DNA from: Earliella scabrosa
Taxonomy: Eukaryota > Basidiomycota > Agaricomycetes > Polyporales > Polyporaceae
Direction of reading: 5' to 3'
Assembly: GCA_022605405.1 (NCBI GenBank)
Contig: JABYQQ010000007.1
Span: 682,001-746,000, forward strand
Length of the DNA stretch: 64,000 nt
The stretch's first letter is position 1. Each line of letters begins with the position of its first letter. The notes beneath the pieces were generated by a model. That model was not told the origin of the DNA. It saw nothing but the letters and a program-made list of their open reading frames with translations, and searched no databases. Shown here one piece after another: positions 1-11,351 of the stretch. The position numbers and the translations under genes were made by a program.

Positions 1-483
<483 letters not shown>

Positions 484-626
484 GGCGGAGGAGGAGAGGA
501 CGGAAGACGCGCGTTGGGACACGGCGCCAAACAGCTCTCTCTCTTTTGCACCGTGACCGTGCGTGCGCTGCTCCGTCCAACTCGCTGACCAGCCCCGACA
601 CCGGCTGCAGCGACGAGCAGCTCCTC
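484..626. promoter_or_regulatory. Shared bidirectional promoter of RVB2 and uL2m
   Basis: Only 143 bp separate the ATG of RVB2 (minus, 483) from the chosen ATG of the uL2m gene (plus, 627). Both 5' UTRs and any core promoter must fit here or overlap the neighbouring transcript. I see a pyrimidine-rich run near 532-545 and no convincing TATA box. Confidence 0.5.
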
Positions 627-1901
627 ATGTTTTCGTCTGCACGATGTCTTCTCCGCTCCGCCTTCTCCGCCCTTAACGCTGGCACCTCGTCGTTTGCATC
701 ATCATCTGCTTTCCCCTCCTCGTCATCCGCTGTCTTTCCTCACGTCCTGAACGGAGCGCGTCGATACGCCACGGAGGCCACGACGATCCAGCAGTCACCG
801 TCAGAGGTCAACGCTGCGCTTGCGCGTACCTCCGTTCTCTACAAAACATACAAGCCCGTGACGCCTGGTATCCGACACCTCAAGCGACCCCTCTCCCCAC
901 ACCTCTACCAGGGCCGGCCCCTTCGCGAGCTCACGGTTCCTCTCCGGAAACGCGGCGGACGTAATCACCATGGGCATATCACTGTCCGGTTCCGTGGAGG
1001 TGGACACAAGCAGCGGATACGTATCGTCGACTTCATGCGTACCGAACCCGGTCCATGTGACGTCGTGCGTATCGAGTATGACCCCGGCCGTTCCGCGCAC
1101 ATTGCGCTCATCAAGAACCGCAACCCCGAGCTGTGCGGTGGCAAGGTGTGGAGCTACATCCTCGCCCCGGACAATCTCCGAGCAGGCGACGTCGTCGAGA
1201 GCTTCCGTCAGGGCATCCCAGACGGCCTCGTACCCGGGTTCGTCGATTCGAAGGAGCTGAGGGGGAAGGCATTGGAGAACAAGGGAGAGGGGTCGCAGTC
1301 GCAGACGACGTCCACCGCGTCACTCGCGCTCGGTGTGCTTCGTGCCATCACTATCAAGCCTGGAAACGTTGTCCCACTTCGTCTCATCCCGCCCGGCACT
1401 ATCATCCACAACGTTGCGCTGAACCCGCAAGGTCGCGCTGTGCTCGTGCGCTCGGCGGGTACCTTCGCCCAGGTCGTTGCGCATGAGAATTCGGGCAAGT
1501 ACACGCACGTGCGACTGCAGAGTGGTGAGGTGCGCCAGGTCCTCCAGGACTGTGTCGCGACCATCGGGAAAGTCAGCAACCCGCTCTGGAAGAACCGCAA
1601 CCTTGGGAAGGCCGGTCGGAATCGCTGGTTGGGACGTAGGCCGCGTGTCCGTGGTATGGCTATGAACAGGTTCGTCTATCCTTCTTCCATGTAAGACGTT
1701 GCCCTCACCCTACCTCGTAGATGCGATCATCCTCACGGAGGAGGTCGTGGAAAGTCCAAGGGTAACAAACAGCCGCGATCCGTTTGGGGCTGGGTTGCGA
1801 AGGGTGTGCGTACGCGTAAACCTGGACCCAAGGGCCCGAAGAACAGCAACAAGATGGTCATCCGCGAGCGTCCTCGTGGTAAGGAGAAGCGCGGCTTGTA
1901 G
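627..1901 (+). CDS. RML2: Mitochondrial 54S ribosomal protein uL2m
   Basis: Large-subunit mitoribosomal protein of the L2 family, which supports the peptidyl transferase centre. Exons are 627-1669 and 1721-1901; the 51-nt intron splits the most conserved motif, restored as [12 protein letters not shown]. The N-terminus is rich in Ser, Ala and Arg and ends in a typical RRYAT region, as expected for a mitochondrial presequence. I chose the ATG at 627 because it opens this presequence; an in-frame ATG at 546 would add 27 residues overlapping the divergent promoter. Family marks include [22 protein letters not shown] and the basic C-terminus ending GKEKRGL. A Ser/Thr/Gln-rich stretch around residues 215-235 ([10 protein letters not shown]) interrupts the RNA-binding core. 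Confidence 0.94.
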
Positions 1902-2094
1902 AAGTGAGGAGGCGGTCGTCATCTGGGTGGGCACGCTAGATCATACAGCTCATACATAATACAGCCCTATAGTATCCACCTCTCTTCGCGCTTGCTTGGG
2001 GCGTGTAACCGCGCTGCTTGAATCACTTTCACGACGTCGTTATCATAGTCAAGGAATAACCTGTGTATTGTCTCACCGTCATGAGTCTGCCGGG

Positions 2095-2385
2095 TCACTG
2101 TTCCTCTTCGTCCTCTTCGTCTTCATCCTCCTCGGTCTTTTTGGGGATCTTTGCTTCCTTGTTGTCCTCCCCCTTCCCCACCGCGTCTCGCCACGCCGTC
2201 AACTGCTCTCCCAATGTGCTCTTCGTCTGCAAGATGGCCTTTCTCAGCTCCCCGTAGTATGCCTTCTGTCCGGTTGAGGCAGGATCAGGCAGGGCGGTCT
2301 GTAGTGTTGAGGCTTTCAGGAGTTGTGATGGTACGATGGTGTCAGAGGGCGGGTTCAAAGTGTAAGCGACGCTGAGCGAAGGCAT
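2095..2385 (-). CDS. GON7: GON7-like subunit of the EKC/KEOPS complex
   Basis: A 96-residue single-exon protein. Fungal Gon7 proteins are small, largely disordered KEOPS subunits supporting tRNA t6A synthesis and telomere maintenance. The sequence starts with a short beta-prone stretch (SLSVAYTLNPP), has the conserved block GQKAYYGELRKAIL and a helix LGEQLTAWRDAVG, and ends in a Lys-rich and then Glu/Asp-rich tail (EEDEDEEDEEEQ). This layout and length fit basidiomycete Gon7. It converges with uL2m, whose stop is 193 bp away, and is divergent from the methyltransferase gene. The family call rests on one motif and overall layout, so another small acidic protein is possible. Confidence 0.75.
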   Translation of the reverse strand: MPSLSVAYTLNPPSDTIVPSQLLKASTLQTALPDPASTGQKAYYGELRKAILQTKSTLGEQLTAWRDAVGKGEDNKEAKIPKKTEEDEDEEDEEEQ

Positions 2386-2848
2386 GATTGGATGCTAGAC
2401 TGCACGGAGAGAGCCTTTCCAGAGTGGTTCTGTTCGAGTAAGTAGATGGATTGAGCAGACATAGAGAAGCCCGGCGATCGCCGAAGCAGAAAGATCTCGA
2501 CGTCAGACCAAGAGCGCACGTTTCTGACACTTGATAATGCCTCGCTAGGTTTTCTGCCTCTTGTCTCTTGCCCCCATCTCCTCTCCTACCGCCATGCCGG
2601 TTTTTGTGCACTAGCAACCAAGGGTCCGTGCCTCATACCCTTGGTTGCTCCTTCTTGCTCCTCCGGACCATCACAAATAGACGATAGACAATACCCCCCA
2701 TAGACGGCACTCCCGACCTCTAGATTTCTTTGGGTTTATCTCTGGATCCACACCAAAGTGCGAAGATCCGTCTACCATAATTCGTACTCAATCTTAGAAG
2801 CATATTTCTCCCGAAGACCTCGCCATCCATAGACGTAGACCGATAGAC
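2386..2848. other. Divergent intergenic region, GON7-like / methyltransferase
   Basis: 463 bp between two divergent start codons. It must hold both promoters. I see no gene and no clear TATA box. Confidence 0.5.
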
Positions 2849-4075
2849 ATGGCAGCAAGACATCCCGTACCCCCCACATCGTCCCTTCCGCCCCTGGCTC
2901 GCCTCTCCTCCTACTCGCTAGACCAGCTCACGGACGCGGTGCATAACGTGCGCTCGATCTACCGTCCTACAGCCCTCACGGCTCTTCCGCAACCAAAGGC
3001 GCTCCCCAAGCATGTTGTCCACGACACCTCCGTCCCCGATTCCGGTTACGCTTCCGCTGAGGGAGAGGATGACTCGGACGATGAATGCGACGTCGGAGAT
3101 GAGTCCTTCGACATCGACGTCCTCCGATCGGACACCTTCGAGCGCGAGTTCGCCATCCGCTGGCTCACCGGTTTCGCCGCGCGCTCCGACATGTGGGTCT
3201 ACGCGCCGGAGTGCTCGGACCAGGAGTCGGACGCGCGCGCTGCCCTCGTCGACGAGGCAGCGTCGCTCCTGAGCACGTTCGCTGGAGCAGACGAAGAGGA
3301 AGCCATCACACGCGTTTTCACCTTTCCCACTCGAGTCCAGACGTCTACGAACCCACCCGATGTCCGTGTCGAGCTGAATGATGCCCCATTGCTCAGCGAC
3401 GATCACACTTCCGTCGGGCTGCAGAGTTGGGGCAGTGCGATTCGTCTGGCGGAACTCATGTGTTTGGACCCTGGAGCGTTCGGGATCGCCCTTGCGGACC
3501 GTCCCGCTAACACCCTTCGCATCCTCGAGCTTGGTGCGGGAACCGGTCTTTTGAGCATCGCTGCAGCCAAGCTCCTGGCCTCCTCTTCTCCGGACAACCA
3601 TTGCGAGGTCGTCGCCACGGACTATCATCCCTCTGTCCTCGACAATCTCCGCAAGAACGTTGAGACGAATTTCCTTCCCACAGACGCCGCCGTCCAAGTC
3701 CTCCCGTTGGATTGGCAGAATCCGGTATACGAGGGTCCCCTTGCTGGGCAATTCCGCGTCATTCTTGCCGCAGACGTCGTCTACCATCCCGGGCATGCCC
3801 GCTGGATCAAGAGCTGCGTTGAACGGCTGCTGGAATGCGGATCGTCGGACAGTGGACGTCTAGGCGGAGTGTTCTGGCTTATCATTCCCCTCCGCAGTAC
3901 CGGCAGGCACGAAGGAATGAGCGACACGGTGGAAGCGGTTTTCCCGCATGTGTCGAAGGTGGCGCACCTACGTGGAGAGCTCGCGATTCTACACGTCGAG
4001 GAGCTACGCAAGCAGGACGGTGTGGGACGAGCGGACGAAGGCGGGTACAAGCTCTATCAGATCGGTTGGGCCTGA
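2849..4075 (+). CDS. Class I SAM-dependent methyltransferase, Methyltransf_16 type (putative protein-lysine methyltransferase)
   Basis: A single-exon 408-residue protein. Motif I is LELGAGTGLLSIAAAKLL (about residues 228-245), motif II is VVATDYHPSVLDNLRKNV, and the post-motif ADVVYHPGHARW contains the D-V-V-Y signature of family 16 seven-beta-strand methyltransferases. Members of this family (FAM86/METTL21, fungal Efm2 and others) mostly methylate lysines of elongation factors or chaperones. The N-terminal 110 residues carry an acidic, probably disordered segment (EGEDDSDDECDVGDES). Length is close to yeast Efm2, but I cannot assign the substrate. Lack of introns is unusual in this neighbourhood. 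The gene converges with the homeodomain gene. Confidence 0.87.
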   Translation: MAARHPVPPTSSLPPLARLSSYSLDQLTDAVHNVRSIYRPTALTALPQPKALPKHVVHDTSVPDSGYASAEGEDDSDDECDVGDESFDIDVLRSDTFEREFAIRWLTGFAARSDMWVYAPECSDQESDARAALVDEAASLLSTFAGADEEEAITRVFTFPTRVQTSTNPPDVRVELNDAPLLSDDHTSVGLQSWGSAIRLAELMCLDPGAFGIALADRPANTLRILELGAGTGLLSIAAAKLLASSSPDNHCEVVATDYHPSVLDNLRKNVETNFLPTDAAVQVLPLDWQNPVYEGPLAGQFRVILAADVVYHPGHARWIKSCVERLLECGSSDSGRLGGVFWLIIPLRSTGRHEGMSDTVEAVFPHVSKVAHLRGELAILHVEELRKQDGVGRADEGGYKLYQIGWA

Positions 4076-4280
4076 ACGATACTTACGATTCATCTACTTG
4101 TGGGCAATCATACGGTACATCGAGGGTACTTGCGTTGCATCGAGAGTTGAAATATGCGCGTATGTATGATACATGCTCTTATACAATGCTATATGTAATG
4201 TCATAAACAGGTCATCCAAGTCATTTTCGGTAGACGGCTATCCACTCCTTCCACCCCCTCTCTATCCAAGACTCCATCCA

Positions 4281-5823
4281 TCAACCTCGTTGGCGGAGGT
4301 TGTAGAGGATGTATGCGGCGTCCATCATGTCGTCGTCTCGGGCCGCTGGAGCAATATGGACATGCGTCTTGACAGGTTGGATTTGACCGTCCGTGCAGGC
4401 ACCTTTCTGGGCCTTGGCCTGGTGTTCGTCGATGACCGACAGCTCGCCGAATCCGAAGCTGCTCGAGGGCGTGACTGGCGCCTCGGTAAGTGCACCCTCC
4501 GTGTCCGTGTCTCCATGCATATCCCAATCGGCGACCGGGACATCCTCATCCTCATCTTCCTCTGGCTTGCTTGCCTCTCGTGCTTTCGTGCACGCGTCTT
4601 GCGTGCTGTTCACTGCCTCTTCCTTCTCCTTCTCCTGACAAGCCGCCTCCCGCACTGCACGCTTGTGTTTGTGCTTGTCGTGATGACCGTGTCGCTTCTT
4701 CCGCTCCTTCTCCTTCTCCCTTTCTCGGTCGCGATCCCCTCGAGTGTTCGATCGCTCCCGGTGCCGGACCCCCACCATCTCCCGAGCACACGCGTACTCC
4801 AGGGTGATTCGCCTACTGCCGTAGCGGATCAAGTCACGCTCCTGACGCGGAACGGGATCCGGCGCAACAGGGGAAGACGGCATGTTCTCCCACAGCGCAC
4901 GCTCCTTCGCCTCGGCCTTTGCGTCGTCAGCCGTCCCACCTGCCACGGACGGTGGCGATAGCGACAAGGGCCGTGGCTCGGGCGTCTGGGGACGCGCGGG
5001 TGACGACGACGACGCAGCCGACGCGGTGCATTGATTCTGTGGCGGCGTGCGTGGGAGGAGTGCGGGGCGTTCCGCACGCGCGGCGATGTCGTCGAGCGAG
5101 AACTGCCGGGACGGCTTGTGGCGGACGTGTCTGTTCGCCACGGACGGTGCCGTACGACGCGCGTCGTCGTCGGGGCCACGGTCACGTTTGCGCGTCGCGA
5201 ACGAGGAGGACATCGTGGAGGTTGAGGAGTCGCCGGAGAGGGTACGTGTACGCGCGCGGACAGTGTGGATGGTGTTGCCTGAGGCGTCGGAGAAGGGGGA
5301 GGATGGAGGGAGGGAGGCCGATGGCGAGGGCGAGGGTGAGGCTTGGGGATGGGACTGGGGCTCGGAGAGCTGACGGTGTATGCGGCGGTCTGTTTGGCGT
5401 TTGTTCTGGAACCAGACGGTGACGGAGCGGACGTCACTGCGCGGGGACGTCAGCACGAGGTAGGAACGAGGACGGGAACGAAGCGGGGCTGCATATATGC
5501 AGGAGAAGAATAAAGCTCATCACGGAACGGAACAGCGCGCGAGAAGAATGGAGGCAGGAGAAAGGAACGGGGACTCACATTTCTGCCTGCTTCGCGACCT
5601 CCTCGCGTTGCTCACGCGTCGGATGGGAAGCCTTGCGGTAGAGGTGCTCTAGCATGATGAGCTGCACGCTGGTGAACCGTTTGCGCGTACGTTTGGCAGT
5701 GCCGTCTCCATTGAGGTCCGGCGAATGGGAGCTGTGCGCGTCGCCGCCCGACACGGAGTCGTCGGAGCCCACGCTGGACATGGACGATGTCCTCGAAAGG
5801 GAGTGGGGAGCGAGCGAGAGCAT
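4281..5823 (-). CDS. Homeodomain transcription factor
   Basis: Two exons, 5823-5579 and 5436-4281, joined across a 142-nt intron with matching phase; protein about 466 residues. The homeodomain starts near residue 45 (KRTRKRFTSVQLIMLEHLY) and the intron falls between helices 2 and 3, with recognition helix SVTVWFQNKRQTDRR just after it. Trp, Phe, Gln and Asn of helix 3 are all present, so DNA binding should be intact. The rest is low-complexity, rich in Ser, Pro, Arg and Glu, with a Lys/His-rich tract (KEKERKKRHGHHDKHKHK) that could be a nuclear signal. The C-terminus ends in a short conserved-looking helix AAYILYNLRQRG. No mating-locus partner genes lie nearby, so I read it as a general developmental regulator of the Hom type. 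Confidence 0.9.
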
Positions 5824-5896
5824 GGCGAGGGGACGGGGACAAGGGATGTTTGCAGCGAACGGGGGGCGAAACGCGCGCAGGACTTGACGCGTCGGG

Positions 5897-5903
5897 TATT
5901 TAT
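5897..5903 (-). promoter_or_regulatory. TATA-like box of the homeodomain gene
   Basis: ATAAATA on the minus strand, about 75 bp upstream of the ATG at 5823, a usual distance when the 5' UTR is short. Confidence 0.4.
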
Positions 5904-6119
5904 CCCTGCGCTGTTCATCAACGACGCATCCGCGTACACAACGCGGACGCGTCCGTCACGTGAGCGTGTTGAGTTACCGGCGCACGTGATCGACGTGTTG
6001 TTGACTCGCGATCGCAACGCGCAATCGTTCGCTTCTGAGCGTTCTCCCCTCACCTCGAGACTCGAGTTGTCCATCAGTCACCGCTCATCCGAGAAACACC
6101 CCTCAATAAAAGACAGAAG

Positions 6120-7959
6120 ATGACTTGGTTCAGCCCGACTGCAAACAATGGTACCCAGGTGGAGCACCTTGCGCAAACGTTGCTAGGTAACCTGAGTGAA
6201 CTTAAAGACGCTCTTATACCATCAAAGAGGTACTATGTCACGCGGTGTCAATGTCAAAATCGTCGTACATACTGACACATGAACGAAGGAACATACCGCT
6301 TGAATCGGTGAGAATACGTGGATCAACTCATCATCCATCGTATCCAGTGTTTGACGATCCGCCCAGCTTAAGGTTGTCGACGGCGCACTTCGTGAAGCGT
6401 TCACAATCGTTCGCCAACTCATCAACTCTTGTGTGCCGATCCACAAGCTACCTCCAGAAATCCTCTCCGACATCTTCCATTTCGTTCCCGACTGGCTTGA
6501 TGAGCTCGATGAAATGATTGGCCGCCGGTGGTCCCCTTCCGAATGCGTGGATACCCGTCAGCTAGTGCCTGTTACAGCAGTCTGTCAATATTGGCGCCGT
6601 GTCGCTCTCGAAACGCCTTCGTTATGGACGACCGTCTACGATAAAGATTGCTCACACCTACGTTATGATTATGCGGATCCGCTACACCGACTCTGGATTG
6701 ATCGTTCCGCAAATGCAGCTCTTCACGTGTGTTCTCACCGTTTATTGTCCGAGCTCACCTTCGATATCATCACACGCCAGAGCTCCCGCATACACGACTT
6801 GCACCTCATCAGTTCCCTGCCTCGTAACGCTTGGAACAACCAGGAGTCGGTCCAGGACAACGAGCATGTCAGGATGAACGCCGTCCTCGCTGCGCCGCTC
6901 ACGAATGTCGAGGCCTGCAGATTGGAGGATATCTACCGACAGCCGCCGTTCGTGCATCTCTTCTCGGGGAAGTGTATACGACTGCAGGAGCTGCATCTTA
7001 CACACACTTGCTTCCTCCCCTCTCATCCCATTTCCTCCCTTACCCGCCTCTCCATCTGCAATCCACCTCGGCCGTATCATACATGCAGAAACGTGCTGGA
7101 CGACGTGTTGAAACTGCTGGGCGGTCTCCCGCAGCTGAACAAGCTGCATCTAGGCTCGTTCGTCAGTAGAACGTCCACGATCACGTCGACTTGGCCAGAC
7201 CGAGTTGGCAAACCGATTACACTGCCTCATCTGGACACGTTCATTTACTCTGAGTGGGTTCTGTCCGACCACCCCTCCATCGACGGCTTCCTCTCGAAGC
7301 TCCTCGCCCACATCGTGCTCCCGGAGACTTGCGCCAGACGGTTTGGACAAATGATACCCTCCGAGTTCTCTGGCTCGGCGTCCGCCGTGTCCAATTCATT
7401 GCCAACGAACACGCAGGCGACGCACCTGTGCATCTCATCCATGCGCGAACACGCCTTCAACAGCATCTACTCTGTTGTCGTCACCCGCCCCGCGTCATCC
7501 CAGCATGCGTGCTTCGACTTCAGCAGACACCACCACCCACATTCGTGGGAGAACGGCGACGTCCGGGAGCTGCCTTGGCCCGCTCTGCGGTCCGTGCTGT
7601 CCAACGTGCGGATGTTCTCCGCTATCCAGGAGCTGTACCTCCACGCCGGACAGGATACCGTGTGGTTCTCGCACAAGGACGACTCCATCCTCCCGCACCT
7701 CCCGCACCTACGGGTGCTGGTGCTGTCCCTCGAACGACCCACGCGCGTTCACCATTTGCTGTGCGCCCTCGAGCCGGATTCAGACGCGTCGCCAACGCCA
7801 ACCGTCCATTGCCCTGCTCTCACCGCGATAACGATCACGTGCCCGAAAAGAAGAGCAATTGCATATAGGGGTAGACAATTACTATTAAATAAATTTCTAG
7901 GCCGTAATGTAATCAGTAATCGTAAGTATAAACCCTCACTGGGGTTGAATGTATTGTAA
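6120..7959 (+). CDS. F-box protein with leucine-rich-like C-terminus, 3' end truncated by a MITE
   Basis: Exons are 6120-6229, 6289-6307 (a 19-nt microexon) and 6367 onward; both introns are 59 nt, phases agree, and intron 1 has a CTGAC branch site. The F-box follows a short N-terminal helix: PIHKLPPEILSDIFHFVPDW, then VCQYWRRVALETPSLWTTVY, the pattern by which mushroom F-box proteins contact Skp1 in SCF ubiquitin ligases. The remaining 400 residues have LRR-like spacing. At 7866 the reading frame enters a transposon and stops at 7959, giving about 573 residues with roughly 30 foreign ones at the end. The original 3' coding end survives at 8544-8787 in the same frame once the insert and one target copy are ignored. 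The truncated protein keeps its F-box and may still be expressed. Confidence 0.82.
7858..7865. repeat. Target site duplication, left copy
   Basis: ATTGCATA, identical to 8536-8543 on the other side of the inserted element. The 8-bp size is typical of hAT elements. Confidence 0.85.
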
Positions 7960-8535
7960 TGTAGTCGTAGTGTATTGTATTCGTAATGAACTTGTATCTA
8001 CTTGTAAGAAATCTCCACCAGGTCACCCAGGCCCCATGATGTGTTTCAACCACAAAATACATCGGTTGTTCCATTTCTGAGTATACTGTTTGTAGTGCTA
8101 TATGGTAAGAAAGATCAAGGTTAGTTTCAGATGTCAGTTTCACATCATAACTCTCAGAGAGATGAGATTTCAAGACTCTCAGACCACAGGCGCCCATGCT
8201 TAGTGATCCTTCTCAGTGTGCAATCTCGTCTTCTACCTGTGAGGATCAATTAAGAGTTCTTTCATTGGAGAAAGTTGAACTCTGCTGACTAGTATGGTCA
8301 CATTCTCAACATGTAGTGAAGCCTCACTAACCCGGATGAGCCCCAGATATCAATCCATGTGACGTCATTAGTTATGATTACTTACCTCTCTGTAATATAA
8401 TCAATCAGTATAGTATACTATTGTATTTCACAGTCAGGTGACAGATAATCAATGCACAAAGCCTCATAAGTAATATGTAATCCCATTATGATTTCACATT
8501 ATAATGCATTATAATCGTATTCTTGTCCACCCCTA
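7866..8535. mobile_element. hAT-type MITE, 670 bp, inserted in the F-box gene
   Basis: The element starts TAGGGGTAGACAA and ends with the inverted partner TTGTCCACCCCTA, a 13-bp terminal inverted repeat with one mismatch. It is flanked by an exact 8-bp duplication. The interior is AT-rich, unlike the GC-rich surroundings, and has no reading frame for a transposase, so it is a non-autonomous miniature element that would need a transposase from elsewhere. Terminal sequence and 8-bp duplication point to the hAT superfamily. Subterminal regions hold many short GTAAT/TAATC-type words. The perfect duplication and nearly perfect ends suggest a fairly recent insertion. Confidence 0.85.
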
Positions 8536-8543
8536 ATTGCATA
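8536..8543. repeat. Target site duplication, right copy
   Basis: ATTGCATA, exact match to 7858-7865. Confidence 0.85.
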
Positions 8544-8787
8544 CACTCTGCGGCTCGTGAAGCTGCGTGCCGAAGCCGGCCACCCTCTTTCTCGCGTCCT
8601 ACTGGACGTTTCCACGAGGAACGTCAAAGAGATGCGGGAATACAGCCCGACGGGGGAGCTCGTCCGGATCATGGGAGAGGAGGAGGCCGAATCTCACCGG
8701 TACAAACGGAAGGTCAAGGCGATGGCACCGGTGTTGTCGTCGCCCTCATGGATGGACACGAGGCCTAGGTTCTACGGGGTTGGCTAG
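8544..8787 (+). pseudogene. Severed 3' coding end of the F-box gene
   Basis: Starting right after the right target duplication, an open frame runs to a TAG at 8785-8787. It is in phase with the F-box frame at 7857 if the MITE and one duplication copy are skipped. It encodes about 80 residues (TLRLVKLRAEAGHP...), a normal end for this family. It keeps no premature stop, in line with a young insertion. Confidence 0.75.
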
Positions 8788-9698
8788 GGAGGAAGGGACT
8801 TGGGACACGGCTCGGTCCACGATTCTACAGCTTCACGCACGCTCTTGTGTTTGCTTGTAGGAGGTGAGTAAAATGTCCCCTCCAATGCCATATCTACGTC
8901 TCATACACCACCCAGTATAACTGCACCCCACTGTCGCAACGGATTTTATCCGGCGTGCTCCAAGCTCCGCACGTTGCACTGACAGGGTCCATTCTTGCTA
9001 TCACCATTTAGGCGACTTGTGTAAGTCATCCATGAGCAAAGGATTCCTTGGGCTGCGGGGAGCACGTAAACTCGAGCTTGATGGCTGCTGGGAGATGACA
9101 CAAGGAACCAATGTGACGCATGAATTACCGCGAGGGTCCGACATGGGACGCGCACGGAAATGCTCAGCTGGACACAGTGGTCACTGAGACGACCGGCCTG
9201 CTTGGAACTCAGGTGGGTCGTCGTCCTTTGCCCGTTCTTCTGGCTACTAAATGCTACACCTCGCGAAGATGTCAGCACCTTCTGAAGTGTAAATGTACTG
9301 CTCACCCCCTGCCAGGCACTAGCGGACGTTGGTCCACATGACTACAGTAGGCTTGCTCCTTCAAGGTCCTCGCCCCCTGTAGGCCACCAGAACAGTCCCC
9401 CAATGACGCGCGCGAGGCGCGCTCAAGACGGAATTCAACCGCTCGCGGCCGTCACTGTACGTTGTGCTTGGAACTCGAAGTCAACATGTTTCCATCCATG
9501 CTGTAACGCTCGTTCTCGTGACTGTCAGGGGTCCAAGGCGTCCATTCATCCTGCCATCTTGTCAGGTCGAGTTTCGTACTGTACCACCAGGTGCCCCATT
9601 GCCGTGACGCTTGCCAGAGGATTTAAGGCATTGGATAATGTGCGACTATTTCTCCAACCCATCCACTCGCTCACTGGCAACTTGAAGAGATTGCAGTG
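8788..9698. other. Intergenic region, F-box 3' end to lipase
   Basis: 911 bp. Short open frames on both strands lack family motifs or consistent splice structure. An ATTTAAG motif near 9620 is a weak core-promoter candidate for the lipase gene. Confidence 0.4.
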
Positions 9699-11351
9699 AT
9701 GTCGCCGATAGACTCACGGATTGCCCGGAACATCCGGCTTGCCCATGTCAAGCAGCTCGCACAGTTCCAACCGCCGCCGCCGGAACGCGTCCCGAGGGAG
9801 ACTCCCCCACCCGACCATCTCGATTCGGTCATCGACTGGATCACAGCCAACCCTGGTGCCCTCAAGGCTGCTCAGGATACCCGTGAGTACCTGAACCCAG
9901 ATCGCGCCTGTTGATGACTTGCGACGATCGTGTCTCTGGTGCCTCAGAGTGCAGCAGCCCCTCCCCTGGTGCCCCGAACTGGAACGCGGTGTTCTTCAGC
10001 CTCATGGAGAGTTCCGCCATGTACTTGCGGTACGTCCCCCGCCGTCGGGAGTTAACGGCCGCGTTGACAGGATTCACCGACCATTCTTGAATCTACAGAA
10101 AGCCAGAGAAGATGGCGGACGCTGTCATAGCTGCACAGAAGGGCGAATATGATGAGGCCATAAAGTTGCTCGAGGCCGCGCAGGAAGATATCGACAGCGT
10201 GGTCAGTATCATCACGCGATTGACCCTCATGCACCCCAGCTCAGGCTCGTGGCACTACAGGCGAAGAAACTCGATTGTACCTTCATACAACTTTGCGGTC
10301 AGTGTCCACTCGCCCTATATAGTTCACGTAACACTAATAGGTGCGCCACAGACTTCTCGGAGCAAAGCCCGGAGGGTGCCTGGTTGCTCACTGGGGCCTT
10401 CTGTGGCTTGTTCATCAGCAACAGCACCGAGAAGCCTTTCATGGGCATTGCTTTCAAAGTCCACTTCTTCTCCATCTTCATGTCTTGTGCATACTCGCTC
10501 ACCACGACTCCGTCCTTGTACAGGGCACCAACAGCATCAAGGAGTGGATAACTGATGCAGACTGGAAGCCAATGGCGCCTCTCCTTCCGGGTGCTCTCTG
10601 GGGCGCCCAAGTCCATCGTGGATTCTACCTAGGACTCTTCGGTCAATACAAAGTTGACACCGGCTTCCAGATCCCGTTCGGTGCGTTTTCGTTCTCATTC
10701 AATGCTGCAGTCGGTCGCTTACCCGTTGCGTGGAAGATCTCCTGGAACAACAGCTCTCCGCGAGCTACAAGAACAACGCCAGGCTGCACTTCACGGTCAG
10801 TCCAACTCCCCAGTGTCGCCGCAATACTGAGTACTGAGATACTCGCGCACCAGGGCCACTCCCTTGGCGGCGGCTACTGCGCCTTGACCTACGGCGAGTT
10901 CCTACGCCGCGCCGCGGACGCCGACGCGTCCTTCCTCCAGTACAACTTCGGGGACATGTACAGTCTTGCGGCGCCCCGCACCTGCTACGAGCCCTTCGCG
11001 GCCCAAGTCAACGCGCACACCCCCGCGGGCGGCGGCAAGTACCTCTTCCGGATCGTGAACAACAAGGACCCGGTGCCGACTGTGCCCCCGCCTCCGTGGT
11101 CCAGCCTCGCCGACTACCCGTTCATACACGTCGGCGGCGCGTGGCAGCTCGCGGAAGGCGGTCCGAGCAAGATGGCGGACGAGCCGCCGCCGGTGGTCCC
11201 GCAGTCGATCCCGGACATCATCTGGAACGCAAAGCACCACCGTGCGTCATCTCCCTCTCACTTTCCTGCTGCGATTGTGTTTTATGCTGACTGGATCTAT
11301 GCAGAGACTTCGGACTACTATGCGAACTGGCAGAAGACGCCGCACGCTTGA
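9699..11351 (+). CDS. Class 3 lipase (fungal lipase-like alpha/beta hydrolase), intracellular
   Basis: Nine exons with consistent phases: 9699-9882, 9948-10029, 10099-10201, 10240-10297, 10352-10458, 10524-10680, 10737-10795, 10854-11241 and 11305-11351; 394 residues. The intron at 10202-10239 is only 38 nt and that junction is the least certain. Class 3 lipases hydrolyse acylglycerols. Visible are the beta-strand GIAFKGTNSIKEW (oxyanion region), the nucleophile elbow GHSLGGG with Ser near residue 253, Asp in NNKDPVP near 322 and His in YPFIHVGG near 342, a complete triad. There is no signal peptide (start MSPIDSRIARNIR), so unlike secreted lipases it should act on intracellular lipid. The C-terminus ends DYYANWQKTPHA. 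Confidence 0.92.

Noticed and set aside
2918..3796. 292-codon minus-strand frame
   Set aside because: Antisense to the single-exon methyltransferase, which has complete SAM-binding motifs.
4281..5823. Homeodomain gene as an A mating-type locus gene
   Set aside because: No divergent HD1/HD2 partner and none of the usual flanking genes are present; only one homeodomain gene is seen.
7866..8535. The AT-rich insert read as a long intron of the F-box gene
   Set aside because: The borders are inverted repeats next to an exact 8-bp duplication and do not have GT/AG at the element ends; internal splice sites could still exist but the origin is clearly a transposon.
10701..10736. Lipase intron ending at the first AG (10710)
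   Set aside because: It would be 30 nt long and give the wrong frame; using the AG at 10736 gives 56 nt and restores the frame leading into GHSLGGG.
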